A stretch of DNA of 64,000 bases from Brevibacillus dissolubilis (GTDB taxonomy: Bacteria > Bacillota > Bacilli > Brevibacillales > Brevibacillaceae). Below, piece after piece: positions 23,769 to 34,045 of this stretch (the stretch's first letter is position 1; the number at the start of each line of letters is the position of its first letter). Both the position numbers and the translations under genes were made by a program. The stretch is taken from positions 310,001 through 374,000 of the forward strand of contig NZ_VCNA01000004.1 of NCBI RefSeq assembly GCF_006170445.1, given 5' to 3'. A model generated the notes under the pieces. The model made no database searches. It was not told the origin of the DNA and was given only the letters and a program-made list of their open reading frames with translations.

Positions 23769-24575
23769 ATGGGAATATACGATAGGGATTACACTCGGCT
23801 TACTCAGGAAGAGTCCAAGTTATGGCAAGCAATTCAGGAGAAAGAAAAAGTCGGTCAGTTGGGGGAACTATGGATAAGAAAAAGCTTATTCTTGGATTAC
23901 CCTAAAGCTGCAAGACATTACATGAGCCTATTCCCTAACCATTATTTAGATATTGTAGATTTAAAGAATGAACAGGAACTTCATACTCTGAATGCTAAGT
24001 TCCTTAAAGAAATAGATGATCCTCAAGTAGGCGAACGCAGAATACTAAACTGGATACGGGATAATAAAGCCTACTTCATCATCGCCTCCCTGATGAAGAG
24101 TAATTACAACTTTGGCCATCATGCGGCTTATATCATGCCAGAATTTAAATTAGGCAATTCATACCAGGTCGACTTTTTACTAATTGGAAAAAGTTCAGGA
24201 GGTTACGAATTTATTTTTGTCGAGTTAGAATCACCATACGGTAAAATCACAACATCTGATGGTGGATTAGGGGACTCATTTAGGAAGGGCATGAAACAAG
24301 TTGAAAATTGGGAAGAATGGCTCGAAGCCTACTATACATCTTTCGAAGAGACTTTAATAAAATATAAGCATCCAAAAAAATCGTTTCCACATGAGTTTCT
24401 TAAACTAGATAAGACGCGTTTACATTATACCGTTGTGGCTGGCCGTCGAACCGACTTTAATGATAAAACTTACCGAATTAAGAGAAAGGCAATGGAAAAT
24501 CAGAAGATATTATTACTACATTATGATAATTTGTACCAAAGCGCTGAAGCACTTATAGGAGCATCAACGTACTAA
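23769..24575 (+). CDS. Shedu-like (DUF4263-type) nuclease-domain defence protein
   Basis: This 268-aa protein has the layout of Shedu/DUF4263 proteins. A G-E-R-R-I-L-N-W-I-R-D-N-K segment lies near 93-105. A PD-(D/E)XK-like core follows, with P-E-F-K-L, Y-Q-V-D-F-L-L-I and F-V-E-L-E-S-P near 129-164, and a later Q-V-E-N-W-E-E-W-L helix. Shedu is a single-gene anti-phage nuclease. The expected D...ExE catalytic triad is present, with E instead of K. It is the only plus-strand gene in the defence region, with a GAAGGAG ribosome binding site, flanked divergently and convergently by minus-strand genes. The call is by motif pattern. Confidence 0.7.
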   Translation: MGIYDRDYTRLTQEESKLWQAIQEKEKVGQLGELWIRKSLFLDYPKAARHYMSLFPNHYLDIVDLKNEQELHTLNAKFLKEIDDPQVGERRILNWIRDNKAYFIIASLMKSNYNFGHHAAYIMPEFKLGNSYQVDFLLIGKSSGGYEFIFVELESPYGKITTSDGGLGDSFRKGMKQVENWEEWLEAYYTSFEETLIKYKHPKKSFPHEFLKLDKTRLHYTVVAGRRTDFNDKTYRIKRKAMENQKILLLHYDNLYQSAEALIGASTY

Positions 24576-24600
24576 TAAGAGCACGAATTTTCTTCCCTTT

Positions 24601-25338
24601 TTATTTTGAACTATTCCAGATTGTCAAAGCCAGCTCTTCAAAAAGCTCTTCATAACCCCAGTCAGGTGAAATGATAGGGATTCTCTCTAAATCTTTCAGA
24701 ACTCTTCTAGATCCTACGCCCCTTTTACATTTATCCCAAAATACTTTTTTATCTTCGGCAATTATTCCTACCAAATCAGTAATCTCAAATTTAAAATCTC
24801 CATTATACCTCCACTCCCTCTCCCACATAAAGTCGTGTTTAGGTGTAACAATATTTATTAGAGAATAATATTGAATCAATTCTTTATGGAAATCGGAGTT
24901 TTCGATAGTAAGATCCTTGTACCTTCTGACCTCTACAAAATTCTTGCGAAAATCATCTAATAAATATTGTTTCAGTTGCGTACCAATGGCATTAATGTAT
25001 ACTGCTGGGCTTGCCCCGCTAGCAAATAAGTCTTCTTTCCAGAAGATTAGACCATATGGCTTCAATTTGATTTGCCTTTTAATTTCACCTGTTAGGTTTT
25101 TAATTTGATGAAGTGGAACCTCTGTAAAACAAACCGTGTTAAAACTCTTTTTAAGTTTGTTTGTGAAATTCATTCGATCAAATTCATATTTGAATAAGCA
25201 ATGGGGATTCCTTGCTTCAATCACACATCTGTCCAACATATTCACAAGATTATCTAAAGCTGGACTTCCTTCGAAATCTCGAGTTAAATGAACCAAAAAC
25301 CGAGAAAAATCATCTCTATTACGTGGGTTTTTCTCCAA
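24601..25338 (-). CDS. AbiGi/DUF2971-like putative abortive-infection protein
   Basis: The best start is TTG at 25338, preceded by GAGGTGAT; a longer in-frame TTG start overlaps this site. The 245-aa product has F-L-V-H-L-T-R-D near its start, V-C-F-T-E-V-P-L near 72, Y-G-L-I-F-W-K near 95, S-P-A-V-Y-I-N near 112, and E-R-E-W-R-Y near 180. This order (H-x-T, C-F-x-E-x-P-L, Y-G, P-V-Y, E-W-R) resembles AbiGi/DUF2971-type proteins, some of which are linked to phage exclusion. It is convergent with the Shedu-like gene, 25 bp apart. The family call is moderate and the activity is unknown. Confidence 0.55.
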   Translation of the reverse strand: MEKNPRNRDDFSRFLVHLTRDFEGSPALDNLVNMLDRCVIEARNPHCLFKYEFDRMNFTNKLKKSFNTVCFTEVPLHQIKNLTGEIKRQIKLKPYGLIFWKEDLFASGASPAVYINAIGTQLKQYLLDDFRKNFVEVRRYKDLTIENSDFHKELIQYYSLINIVTPKHDFMWEREWRYNGDFKFEITDLVGIIAEDKKVFWDKCKRGVGSRRVLKDLERIPIISPDWGYEELFEELALTIWNSSK

Positions 25339-25459
25339 TGCGATCACCTCTATACGCAAAAATTACAAAGGGTTGATTTTTACCTACCACGACTTGTTGG
25401 TAAGTCCTATATCAATTATTTTCTATATACAATCGCACATTTCTGTTTAATACATTAAG

Positions 25460-25504
25460 ACCAAAGAGGATGCTAAAAATACCTTACATGGCATCCTCTT
25501 TGGT
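25460..25504 (-). terminator. 14-bp inverted repeat after dptH (terminator-like)
   Basis: ACCAAAGAGGATGC (25460-25473) and GCATCCTCTTTGGT (25491-25504) form a perfect 14-bp stem with a 17-nt loop, 5 bp beyond the dptH stop. No long T run follows on the minus strand, so it may act as an RNA 3'-end stabiliser as much as a terminator. Confidence 0.6.
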
Positions 25505-25508
25505 ATAC

Positions 25509-28500
25509 CTAGGAAATCTCCCAAAACGCCTTATCCCTAATACAAATGGGCTGTTTGCCTATACCTTTGACCAAGCTATAGTGCTTCGCCAATCCATGAA
25601 TCTTACTCTGAATATTCTCCTCTTCGGCCTTAGACTGTGCATTAAAAATCATCTTAATATCCCGTGCAGACATCTCTGCCACGTTATGGACAATCCAGGT
25701 CAGAATATAATTGGAATACTCATTGTCAGCAGTTGAGAAGTGATCCATGAACTGGGTAGACAAGATTGTACCAACCCCGAATTCACGCCCCTCCTTCAAA
25801 ATCTTCTTGATTGACTTAAAGTCTTTGGATAAAAAGTTATCCGCTTCATCAACCAGAATCATGCGTGTAATCTCTCGAAGATTCCCATCAACAGTACTAT
25901 GGCCAGAAATCTGCATCTGACTGTAGAAAACATCAAGCGTAATCGCGACCACAAGATTTTGCACGCTCTCTGGGAAGCCTGATAAGTTAATGACTGTTAC
26001 TCCTTCGATCATATCGAATAGTGGCACCGTGCTGTCAGCATTAGGTTCGAACACCTCATAATCACTAAGTGTCTCCAGTGCAGCTAACAAGCTGTCAACC
26101 TTTGTATCTTCCTTTTCCAGATACAATTCATAGACATCACGGAATGTAGGTGCTGGCAGTTCCCATGTACTTGGGATGGTCTTATCAATTCCTCTAGCCG
26201 CATAGGCATCCATAATAATCTGTTTCAATGTTCGTCGTTGAACCTGTCCGAGATTGAATGCCGTTGAGATCGTGTCTACCAAAGTGTCGCAAGTATGCAT
26301 CGGTAGCATCGGACGGATTGGTTGAGTCACATAAAGAGCCAGAGGATTAAATGGTAAGTGATACAGTGAGTGGAACACCTTTGCCTTAGTGGCGGCCACA
26401 AAATCATCTTTAATGTAGTCGCCTTTGTAGTCAAAGATCAGAATTCCAATAGGTGTCGAATTCACATTGTCCACACTGTTCCGTTTCAACTGGGTGATTA
26501 GAGACTTGGTAAACTGCGTCTTTCCGGTCCCCATTGTACCAATGATTCCCGTATTGGTGTGCATTACTTTATCAGTGGAAGTAGGATACCACAGTACCTC
26601 TTGACCAGACCGCTCCTCATTACCAAAAAGAATCTGCATCGGTTTACGTATCCGTGTTTCTACTGATGATTCTGGTTCATGGTCTTGATGTTCTCCAGAC
26701 TCCTGGAGTTTCTGATTCTTATCCTCTTCACCTACTGGCACCGACAGCTCATCGAACTCATATTCATGCAGCAAACCGTCCCTAGCATTTTTGACACCCT
26801 TTCCTTGAGACAAAGCATACGCAATTTCTAGCGTCTCTTCTATTTCAGGTCGATAGTTGTTAGCTAGCAACATCGATGCCGGGATATCTCCCTTGTCGCT
26901 TTGGATATGGACCTTATATTGCTCAATATCCTTCAATAGCAATGCATACCCGTTACCTTCAGGCTGCTCAATGACAAGTGTGTCCTCTTCCATCTTTACG
27001 TTGATAAAATGCACATCTCGTTGAAAGCTAATAAAAGCACCACGCCCGATATGTTGTTCTAGTCGATTCTCGATATGATAGTCATCATTTAATAGACGTT
27101 CACGAATATCTGAGTCAGTTACACTGGCCCAATTTTGCTCTGGCCAGATACCATACATCTGCATCTTCTCAGCGCTAACAATGGCTAACTGCATAAAGAA
27201 ATTGCGGTACATTTTTGAACGGAATTGGTTCTCGTCCTGCAAGAATTTCCGCAATAACTCGCTGGACTGTTTAACTTGCTTCAAAGCTTTTTCTTTCATA
27301 CTGGCATTATTATTTCCGATCTTCACTTCAATTGGATAAAAATGAACCTGAAGACGTTCACCTAACTGCTCGACACCTATGAATAATAAATCGTCACTGT
27401 ACGAACCTGAATGCCCCAGGTTTTTTGCAGAGAACAATCCCTCTGATTGCTTCAATCCTGTTCCCCCGGAGATGCGTAGCACTTCCTCCATCGAGATAGG
27501 AAGCCAGACAATGTTAGGATGGGATAGCATAGCCAAGGATAATTTGACCGCTGACAAGATGCTAATTTTCTCTTTAGAAAAATGATTTTTTTGCGCCAAT
27601 AGACGTAGCAACCAGTTACCGTTTAATGCGTTAAACATGTTGATCACATGCAGAGTCGTATCCGCTTGTACTTCGGTCCCGTTGGATTGTAAGAAATCCT
27701 CTATTAATTGCTGATATTGTTTGGAACGTCTTGTGACTGTTACAGCGTCAAAATTGCTCGGAGAAGAGTGGTCGCTATAATGGATAACTAGCAAATCTTT
27801 CTTATCAGAATCATTTTTGAAGAAGCTAAGATCAACACGCGGCTCTACAAACGTAACCCAATGAGCCGAGTCGTATACACGGTCCAGCTTCTGTTTATGT
27901 TCAACCGATATGGCCGTAACAAGACAGGAATCATCCTGATAGTTAGACAATGTCCGGGCCACTGTCAAAAAAGCGTTTAGCTTAGGTACAAGTGCCAGTA
28001 ATGAAGAGTCTTTTTTCGGATAGAACTTACGTCCGAAGCCTGTCTTATAATCACCGTTAATAAATACAGACGGTACACCGGACACTAAACCGAAGAGAGA
28101 AAGACCAGTCTCAATCTCAGACATATTGCTTGTCGCAGTCTGTTCAATTTTACTCATCTGATAAAACGCTATGTGAGCATATTCGTACTTGGTTTCATTC
28201 ACATCTCGCGTGTAAAAGTGAACTTTCTCTCTGAACAAATTGAGTAACTCTTCTGGACGGTATCCATCAACTTTAAGATTCAATCCAAATTGCTCCGAAA
28301 TTTCATCCACGTGATCAAATTGGGACATCTCCTCGAAGACATTGCCTGTCCCTTTCTCTGCATAGATGAACAATTCGATTTTGAGAATATCGTTCTTCGA
28401 TATTTTCTGTGATATGTTCTTTTTGTAGAATTCAAAAATCCCATGTAGAACCTCTCGACAGTCTCCCATATTAATTAGATTTATTTTAATGGGAGCAGCC

Positions 28501-30728
28501 TCATTAAGATTAAATAAGAATCCAAAGTGTTCAATAAACTCTTCCATCTTCTCTTTTACCAGCTTGCTTACAAATGAGCGCGAACCCCCGTAACGTGGCA
28601 ACAGATGATCCACATAAACTCCCCACTCAGGTGAATCACTTTTCTCGACAGGTCTGTACACCTTCTCATCCACCTTGACATACGGCAGCAGGTTAGTCGA
28701 ACGGAGAATCTTAAGCAATTCATCCCCAACACTTTCTTCTCCTAATACGTCCTTGATCTGCAGTTGATAAGCAAGATTCAGAGGATGCAGTGGGGTGAAC
28801 AACCATTCTCTGTCGCCAAATACCCGTTCAATTGTCCCGACATAGGCAAGGTTACGCTGTTGCTGCGTTAGGGATTGCCCCGGTTCAAGCTTCATCAACT
28901 CGTCCAGATAAGCATGAACAAAGCGGGAAGCTAATCCTTCATACTCTGCATCCATATAGGCTAAGCTGGGCAAAAGTTGATGTACATCGAAATATTTGAC
29001 TAATGCCTTGTATGCTTCTTCTACAGTTTCAGGAATATTCAGTTCAACAACTTCGAGATCTGCTGAATCCTCTCTGAAGTAAAGCCCCCCTTGTTTGATT
29101 ATCTTCAACTCACGATCCAGATTGGCCCGGAATTCATTTTGGGCATATGTCTCTTTCGTGCCCTGGAGAATTTTCATCTTATCGTTTTCCAAACGATACT
29201 TAAAATGTTGCTGCTTCTCTCTCTTTAGCTTCCATACATGAAGCCCATTAATTGGTGCCGGTCGTTCTGTTGCTTCGTAAAGAGCCAAAGGAATTTCTGT
29301 ATATGGTAGCAACACTCTGAAGTTAATGAACTCTTGATCATCATCTTGATCCACCAATCTTTTTTGGATGACAAGTTGCTGATCCTCCATTACCTCAAAA
29401 ATATCTCGCTCTTCATCACCAATGATTTCAACAACCTCTACCGCTTCCTCTAAATCTGAAGGATTCAGAATCCATTCGGTCTCTTCCGATGAGTACTGGA
29501 TATGTTGATCAATAATACGATACGTTGTCTGGAAGGGAGCCAACCAGCCTTCTGGACACTCAACTGAGGCTATATGGAACACATACTTAGCAGGAGTTTT
29601 AACAGTTACCTTAAAAAAATTTGTGTACCCGATTTCATGTTCGAGATGAAGTCGAATTCGTTTTCCTGATGATTCTGCTTTCCCACGTCCAGTCAGTTCG
29701 GGTACGTGTTTACTCATATAATCTGTAAAAGGTAGGTCTAAAGTTAGCTCCTCCAAACGCTCAGTATTAAAAATAATAATATGGCGCACACGCTGCTTGG
29801 CCTTACTTTCTCCATCAGGACGTTCCCAGTATGGGAGTTTTTCATCGGTAAATTTCTTATTTGGCTCCTGATATTCAGTTTGTTCTTCAATAAGTTTATT
29901 TTTATGGGACTTCTCCACCTTACTGTACGGTTGCTCTTGCCACTGCTCTCCTCCCAATAATTTAATGCCATCATCATCAAATAGCTTATCAAGTTCTTCC
30001 AAAGTTCCGTACTTATGGAAGGTTTCAACTTTCTCATAAAGCTCATAGTTATCGCGAAGACGTTCCCTAAGTTGTTTAGGTGGCAGTTTCATCTCTTCTA
30101 ATTCGGGGTCGTTAAAGAGACCGAAATGATTACAATCTTGTAAATCAAGACTACCTTTTTCTAACACCTGTAGCAAACTTGTATAGTCAAAAAGTGTTAT
30201 TTTTTCCTGATAGGTCTGCTCCGCCTTCTTAACATCCATTACAAAATTAATTATTTTTTTCTCCATTTCCTTTAAAGGCGAGTGGTTCATCAGTTCCTTT
30301 AGATCTCGTTCAATTGATTGGAGATGGAACGGCATCCCCTCTTTTGCAAAGGAAATCATCCCATGGACAAGGCTGTCTAGATTAGAGTTATGCACCAAGA
30401 GAATGGCTGTGTTCGCAAAAGACTCCTCTTCTGTTCCTACTTTGTTCCTTAGATTGGTAAGAAAATCTGGGGTCGTGTTTTCCAAAGTGGAAGCAACAAT
30501 CACTTGAAGTCCTTGAATATCCAGGCATAACGTCTCGAAATGACCTCCTGCTGGCGTTCTATAGGAAAAGATTATCGCTTCTGATAACTCTTGTAGTTGT
30601 TCAATCAAACCTTTTACTTGTTCTTCACGATCAAACTGAATATGATATTTATCTCCAGGATGAAGAGTAGCCGTATTGAAATACTCCTGTACCTTTTTGG
30701 CCAAAAATTTATAAAAATGATTTGACAT
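25509..30728 (-). CDS. dptH: DptH, large HerA/FtsK-like ATPase of phosphorothioate-dependent restriction
   Basis: With about 1739 residues this is the largest gene here. The N-terminal two thirds have no clear catalytic motif. The C-terminal part is a HerA/FtsK-type ATPase: Walker A G-T-M-G-T-G-K-T-Q near 1400 and Walker B I-L-V-D-E-A-D-N-F near 1630. DptF-G-H damages or blocks DNA that lacks the phosphorothioate mark. The ATG at 30728 with GGGGATG upstream is preferred to a GTG five codons earlier. It overlaps dptG by 20 bp. The identity rests on size, the C-terminal ATPase and position after dptF-dptG beside dnd genes. Confidence 0.88.
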   Translation of the reverse strand: MSNHFYKFLAKKVQEYFNTATLHPGDKYHIQFDREEQVKGLIEQLQELSEAIIFSYRTPAGGHFETLCLDIQGLQVIVASTLENTTPDFLTNLRNKVGTEEESFANTAILLVHNSNLDSLVHGMISFAKEGMPFHLQSIERDLKELMNHSPLKEMEKKIINFVMDVKKAEQTYQEKITLFDYTSLLQVLEKGSLDLQDCNHFGLFNDPELEEMKLPPKQLRERLRDNYELYEKVETFHKYGTLEELDKLFDDDGIKLLGGEQWQEQPYSKVEKSHKNKLIEEQTEYQEPNKKFTDEKLPYWERPDGESKAKQRVRHIIIFNTERLEELTLDLPFTDYMSKHVPELTGRGKAESSGKRIRLHLEHEIGYTNFFKVTVKTPAKYVFHIASVECPEGWLAPFQTTYRIIDQHIQYSSEETEWILNPSDLEEAVEVVEIIGDEERDIFEVMEDQQLVIQKRLVDQDDDQEFINFRVLLPYTEIPLALYEATERPAPINGLHVWKLKREKQQHFKYRLENDKMKILQGTKETYAQNEFRANLDRELKIIKQGGLYFREDSADLEVVELNIPETVEEAYKALVKYFDVHQLLPSLAYMDAEYEGLASRFVHAYLDELMKLEPGQSLTQQQRNLAYVGTIERVFGDREWLFTPLHPLNLAYQLQIKDVLGEESVGDELLKILRSTNLLPYVKVDEKVYRPVEKSDSPEWGVYVDHLLPRYGGSRSFVSKLVKEKMEEFIEHFGFLFNLNEAAPIKINLINMGDCREVLHGIFEFYKKNISQKISKNDILKIELFIYAEKGTGNVFEEMSQFDHVDEISEQFGLNLKVDGYRPEELLNLFREKVHFYTRDVNETKYEYAHIAFYQMSKIEQTATSNMSEIETGLSLFGLVSGVPSVFINGDYKTGFGRKFYPKKDSSLLALVPKLNAFLTVARTLSNYQDDSCLVTAISVEHKQKLDRVYDSAHWVTFVEPRVDLSFFKNDSDKKDLLVIHYSDHSSPSNFDAVTVTRRSKQYQQLIEDFLQSNGTEVQADTTLHVINMFNALNGNWLLRLLAQKNHFSKEKISILSAVKLSLAMLSHPNIVWLPISMEEVLRISGGTGLKQSEGLFSAKNLGHSGSYSDDLLFIGVEQLGERLQVHFYPIEVKIGNNNASMKEKALKQVKQSSELLRKFLQDENQFRSKMYRNFFMQLAIVSAEKMQMYGIWPEQNWASVTDSDIRERLLNDDYHIENRLEQHIGRGAFISFQRDVHFINVKMEEDTLVIEQPEGNGYALLLKDIEQYKVHIQSDKGDIPASMLLANNYRPEIEETLEIAYALSQGKGVKNARDGLLHEYEFDELSVPVGEEDKNQKLQESGEHQDHEPESSVETRIRKPMQILFGNEERSGQEVLWYPTSTDKVMHTNTGIIGTMGTGKTQFTKSLITQLKRNSVDNVNSTPIGILIFDYKGDYIKDDFVAATKAKVFHSLYHLPFNPLALYVTQPIRPMLPMHTCDTLVDTISTAFNLGQVQRRTLKQIIMDAYAARGIDKTIPSTWELPAPTFRDVYELYLEKEDTKVDSLLAALETLSDYEVFEPNADSTVPLFDMIEGVTVINLSGFPESVQNLVVAITLDVFYSQMQISGHSTVDGNLREITRMILVDEADNFLSKDFKSIKKILKEGREFGVGTILSTQFMDHFSTADNEYSNYILTWIVHNVAEMSARDIKMIFNAQSKAEEENIQSKIHGLAKHYSLVKGIGKQPICIRDKAFWEIS

Positions 30729-32097
30729 ATAGCGCATCCCCACTATCGCTTTTTTTCACCAAGATATTTATCCCTTCAAAATACTCAATCAGAGCCTGTT
30801 CTGAATCTCTATCAAAAATAATCCCCCGGCGTTTGAATTCTTCAAACAAAGTAACCAGTCGGATTCTTGGTTCATCTTTCATAATTAATTTAGTAAGGAA
30901 TAACAAATAGTCGGCATTCAGATTCAGCGCTTTGCCCAGACGACCTCGGTTTTTGAGAAATACCCCTCCGCAAAACTGCGTAAACCAGCGATAATAATTC
31001 TGATCTTCACTTTTACGTCTGGTTTTTTTAAATTGATAGCGAATTATTTTGTGGATTTCGCTGATTTTATCTAACAATTTATCCTGATGGTTGGCATGAG
31101 AAAGTACAACCTCTTCCCATCTAACATCGGTTACGGTTTCCTTATAGTCATTTAGGACCCGATTCAACTGGCCATACAGCTCTTCCCTTTCATCGGGATA
31201 CAAATCGTCAATTTGTTTCTTAATATCCTGATAACTCAGCAGAGAAATAGACGTGGAGTCAGTCAAACTCAACATTTTGAGTGTATTAACATGTGAAAAC
31301 AGATCTGAAACAACCTTCTCAATGTGATTCCAGCCTCTTTCATATCCTACACGAGACTGGGAAAGATTTTCCCAATCCAATGTAAAGTACACAGGTACAA
31401 TTGATTGTTCTAACTGAAACATTTCAAAACAGTGGAGGGCAAACTGTGTAACGTAAAAGAAGTAATAGTAGGTCAAAAGCCGCCCGATAGACTCGACAAA
31501 TAACTGGGGATTTTTACTTAACCAATTGAAGTCATAAGCAAAGAGATCGGAAACTTCAGGAACTACACATTGATATTTAATATCTTCTTTTTTGCCATCT
31601 TGTAATTGTGGTAAGCTGTCAAACACTAAACGGGTCAACACATCCTTCGGCTCATGGTTTCTGGAACCATGCATGGAGACCAGACTAGCGTTCAAAACCT
31701 GATATAAAAATAGGGCAAGCTTTTTATTTTCAGATTCAATAGTCTCCATATACGATAATACTTTGGGATGAAATAGATGAAGTCGTTCCTCAGAGAAAAA
31801 CAACGTCTTCAGTAACTTTTTAAAGTCACTCAGCGTTGCTCCTTCTTCCAGATCCACTCTCCCTAGAATCTGCTCAAAGAACGAATCGATATCTATTCTT
31901 CCTGCTGAAGCTTTACATTCAACTAAACGGCTAAACTCACCCATTACCTCTATAAAATCTGGCTGGTAGTTGACCCCCTTTTTCTTAGTTGTGTATGGTA
32001 AAAAATCGATACCAATCTTTGGATTATGCTTCACCGATTTTCCGCTCTTGATGGAAAAAGCTTCGTGGATTTTTTTTATATTTAAGCGATAAGTCAT
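30709..32097 (-). CDS. dptG: DptG, component of phosphorothioate-dependent restriction
   Basis: This 462-aa mostly helical protein has no Walker or nuclease motif. Its length and position between the DptF-type ATPase and the DptH-type ATPase match DptG. GGAGATG precedes the start, 3 bp after dptF. The C-terminal part contains a winged-helix-like stretch (L-V-T-L-F-E-E-F-K-R-R-G-I-I-F-D) that could contact DNA. DptG is required with DptF and DptH for restriction in characterised systems; its biochemical role is unclear. Confidence 0.82.
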   Translation of the reverse strand: MTYRLNIKKIHEAFSIKSGKSVKHNPKIGIDFLPYTTKKKGVNYQPDFIEVMGEFSRLVECKASAGRIDIDSFFEQILGRVDLEEGATLSDFKKLLKTLFFSEERLHLFHPKVLSYMETIESENKKLALFLYQVLNASLVSMHGSRNHEPKDVLTRLVFDSLPQLQDGKKEDIKYQCVVPEVSDLFAYDFNWLSKNPQLFVESIGRLLTYYYFFYVTQFALHCFEMFQLEQSIVPVYFTLDWENLSQSRVGYERGWNHIEKVVSDLFSHVNTLKMLSLTDSTSISLLSYQDIKKQIDDLYPDEREELYGQLNRVLNDYKETVTDVRWEEVVLSHANHQDKLLDKISEIHKIIRYQFKKTRRKSEDQNYYRWFTQFCGGVFLKNRGRLGKALNLNADYLLFLTKLIMKDEPRIRLVTLFEEFKRRGIIFDRDSEQALIEYFEGINILVKKSDSGDALYVKSFL

Positions 32098-32100
32098 TTT

Positions 32101-33900
32101 TTACATCTCCATTTTAAAAGAGTATCGGTCGAAGCTTTCATCATACTGCAAAACGTATTTTACTTTCTTAGCACCTTGCCTTTCTTCAAACAAAAGCTCC
32201 TTATGCTGTTCACCAAATCGGTTTAATTTGTTTATAAACTCAACGAATTTAATGAATTGCAGCTTATCGTTTTTATTAGGTCGATATCCTTCTCTGATTT
32301 TGGATAATAAACTGTAAAGGGAATAATCGAGTTCTATCCCTGGATATTGTTCTGTATCAAGTACAGCTTTTTCAGGCTTAAAGTACAATGTCATGCTCTG
32401 TAGGAATTTATCAAGCACGGATTCAGTGATTTCTTTATCTTTCTGAATGAACGGCTTAATTTGCAACTCCTGAAACGTCTGATATTGTGTCTGCGCTTTA
32501 CCAATTCGTAAATTGGTATAACTATTATTGACATGCCCGTCCCATTTGTATGTTGCATCACGAACTTCACCGTATAATTCTCTGAGGTTAGTCACCTTTT
32601 TCGCGTTCCAGAAAAAAAGATACTTCATAAATTGATCGTATCGAATATCAACATAGCATCCATGCTCTTGTTTTGGGACTAACAAGTACAAAATAGTGAA
32701 CAGTTGAACAAGTTTCTGTTTGAAAGGCTTGCCATCCCGCTCATCATTGATTTCATATGGCGATTGGCTTATTTTCCTCCCTAAATAGGCAAGCTGGTCA
32801 AGATCAATGTGTTCTTGGAAAATAGAATAAATATTTTCTTTTGTACGGAATTCAACGTAGCGTTCGTCCAATTCTTCCGAGCGAATCCTTGTCGGCGATT
32901 GGCGGTGGACCGCCTGCATGATAGGTGATATCTCTGGTTTGCTAAACAACAACATCGGTAATAATTGATCAACATACTCTTCAAACGAAAGTTTTTCGAT
33001 CTCATCTCGTATCTGTAAATCACCCATAGATTCGAAGCGAGGTGATACAAGTAAATCGTGGTAAAAGTTCAACAGTCCGCGTGTAGAAATAATCAATTTT
33101 TCTTTGACGATAGTCTGAATCAAAACGCTTGTCACTTTATCTTGAACTGCTTCCAAGCTTAACAGTTCATAGTTATGCTTGACCGGACATTGTTCTGCTG
33201 CTGGACAATTAGACAAACAATTGGTTCTATAAACTTCATGAAAAGGATTATCAGGTTTATCTTCAGTAATTTTCTGCATTAACTTTTTCATGTAATCCGA
33301 CTTCGGACCATCTTCCGTTAATTGAAACATATGATAGTCGCTAAAGTTGATAAACTGAAACGGACTATCTGGGTCAAAGCTGTTGTCAACAATTACTGAT
33401 TCGAGAATTTTCTTTTCTTCTACATATTTTTTTAGTCGAGAGAACGCTTTACCTTCCTCCGAGTCGATGAAATTGTTTAACGTCCCTAAGTTAATAGCTA
33501 AAAGTGCCTTTTTTACCTCATTGCTGCTAAGCATCTCATCAGAAAATTCCTTAAATCGCTCAGCCAGAGTTTGAATAGAGGTTTTCTGCGGTTCAAAACT
33601 TTCTGTAGCATCGTTGTGTAAGTAAAAAGCTTGAATTATATCAGGATATTTATCTTTAAAATAGGAAAGGATGTGCGATTTCCCATCCCCAACTCCCCCA
33701 CATACAAGGATGAGCTGAGACGAGGGTGATTGAAAAGCTTGTTCAATCAACTCTTTCAATTCCTTCTCTACAGTTCGTTCTACGTGCATATATCTCTTAA
33801 AGGGACTGAACGATTGGATATTTTCGACAGCTTCCCGAGAAGATTGCTTACATTTTTTTAATATCGTAACTAAACAGGTAGGTGCTTTTTCTTCTAGCAT
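32101..33900 (-). CDS. dptF: DptF, ATPase component of phosphorothioate-dependent restriction
   Basis: This 599-aa protein has Walker A G-G-V-G-D-G-K-S near residues 64-71 and a cysteine cluster (C-L-S-N-C-P-A-A-E-Q-C-P) near 225-237 that may bind zinc or an Fe-S centre. Both features, the length and the position match DptF. The ribosome binding site is GGAGAGG. A sigma-A-type promoter lies 83-112 bp upstream, so dptF-G-H can be transcribed apart from the dnd genes that precede it on the same strand. Confidence 0.88.
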   Translation of the reverse strand: MLEEKAPTCLVTILKKCKQSSREAVENIQSFSPFKRYMHVERTVEKELKELIEQAFQSPSSQLILVCGGVGDGKSHILSYFKDKYPDIIQAFYLHNDATESFEPQKTSIQTLAERFKEFSDEMLSSNEVKKALLAINLGTLNNFIDSEEGKAFSRLKKYVEEKKILESVIVDNSFDPDSPFQFINFSDYHMFQLTEDGPKSDYMKKLMQKITEDKPDNPFHEVYRTNCLSNCPAAEQCPVKHNYELLSLEAVQDKVTSVLIQTIVKEKLIISTRGLLNFYHDLLVSPRFESMGDLQIRDEIEKLSFEEYVDQLLPMLLFSKPEISPIMQAVHRQSPTRIRSEELDERYVEFRTKENIYSIFQEHIDLDQLAYLGRKISQSPYEINDERDGKPFKQKLVQLFTILYLLVPKQEHGCYVDIRYDQFMKYLFFWNAKKVTNLRELYGEVRDATYKWDGHVNNSYTNLRIGKAQTQYQTFQELQIKPFIQKDKEITESVLDKFLQSMTLYFKPEKAVLDTEQYPGIELDYSLYSLLSKIREGYRPNKNDKLQFIKFVEFINKLNRFGEQHKELLFEERQGAKKVKYVLQYDESFDRYSFKMEM

Positions 33901-33982
33901 GACGATCCTCTCCCGTTCTGCCTACAGGTCAGAAATTTTTATTCAGTAAGGCTATAATTAAGTTCTTTTTATTCCTTAATTT

Positions 33983-34012
33983 AGTCTAACCCTGTCTTAT
34001 GTAAAGTGTCAA
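33983..34012 (-). promoter_or_regulatory. Promoter of dptFGH
   Basis: On the minus strand, TTGACA (34012-34007) and TAGACT (33988-33983) are 18 bp apart, a good sigma-A match with a perfect -35. It falls between the dndA terminator and the dptF start, giving a leader of about 75 nt. Confidence 0.65.
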
Positions 34013-34045
34013 CGAATCCCATTTAAACAACAGAAAAGTATCAAA

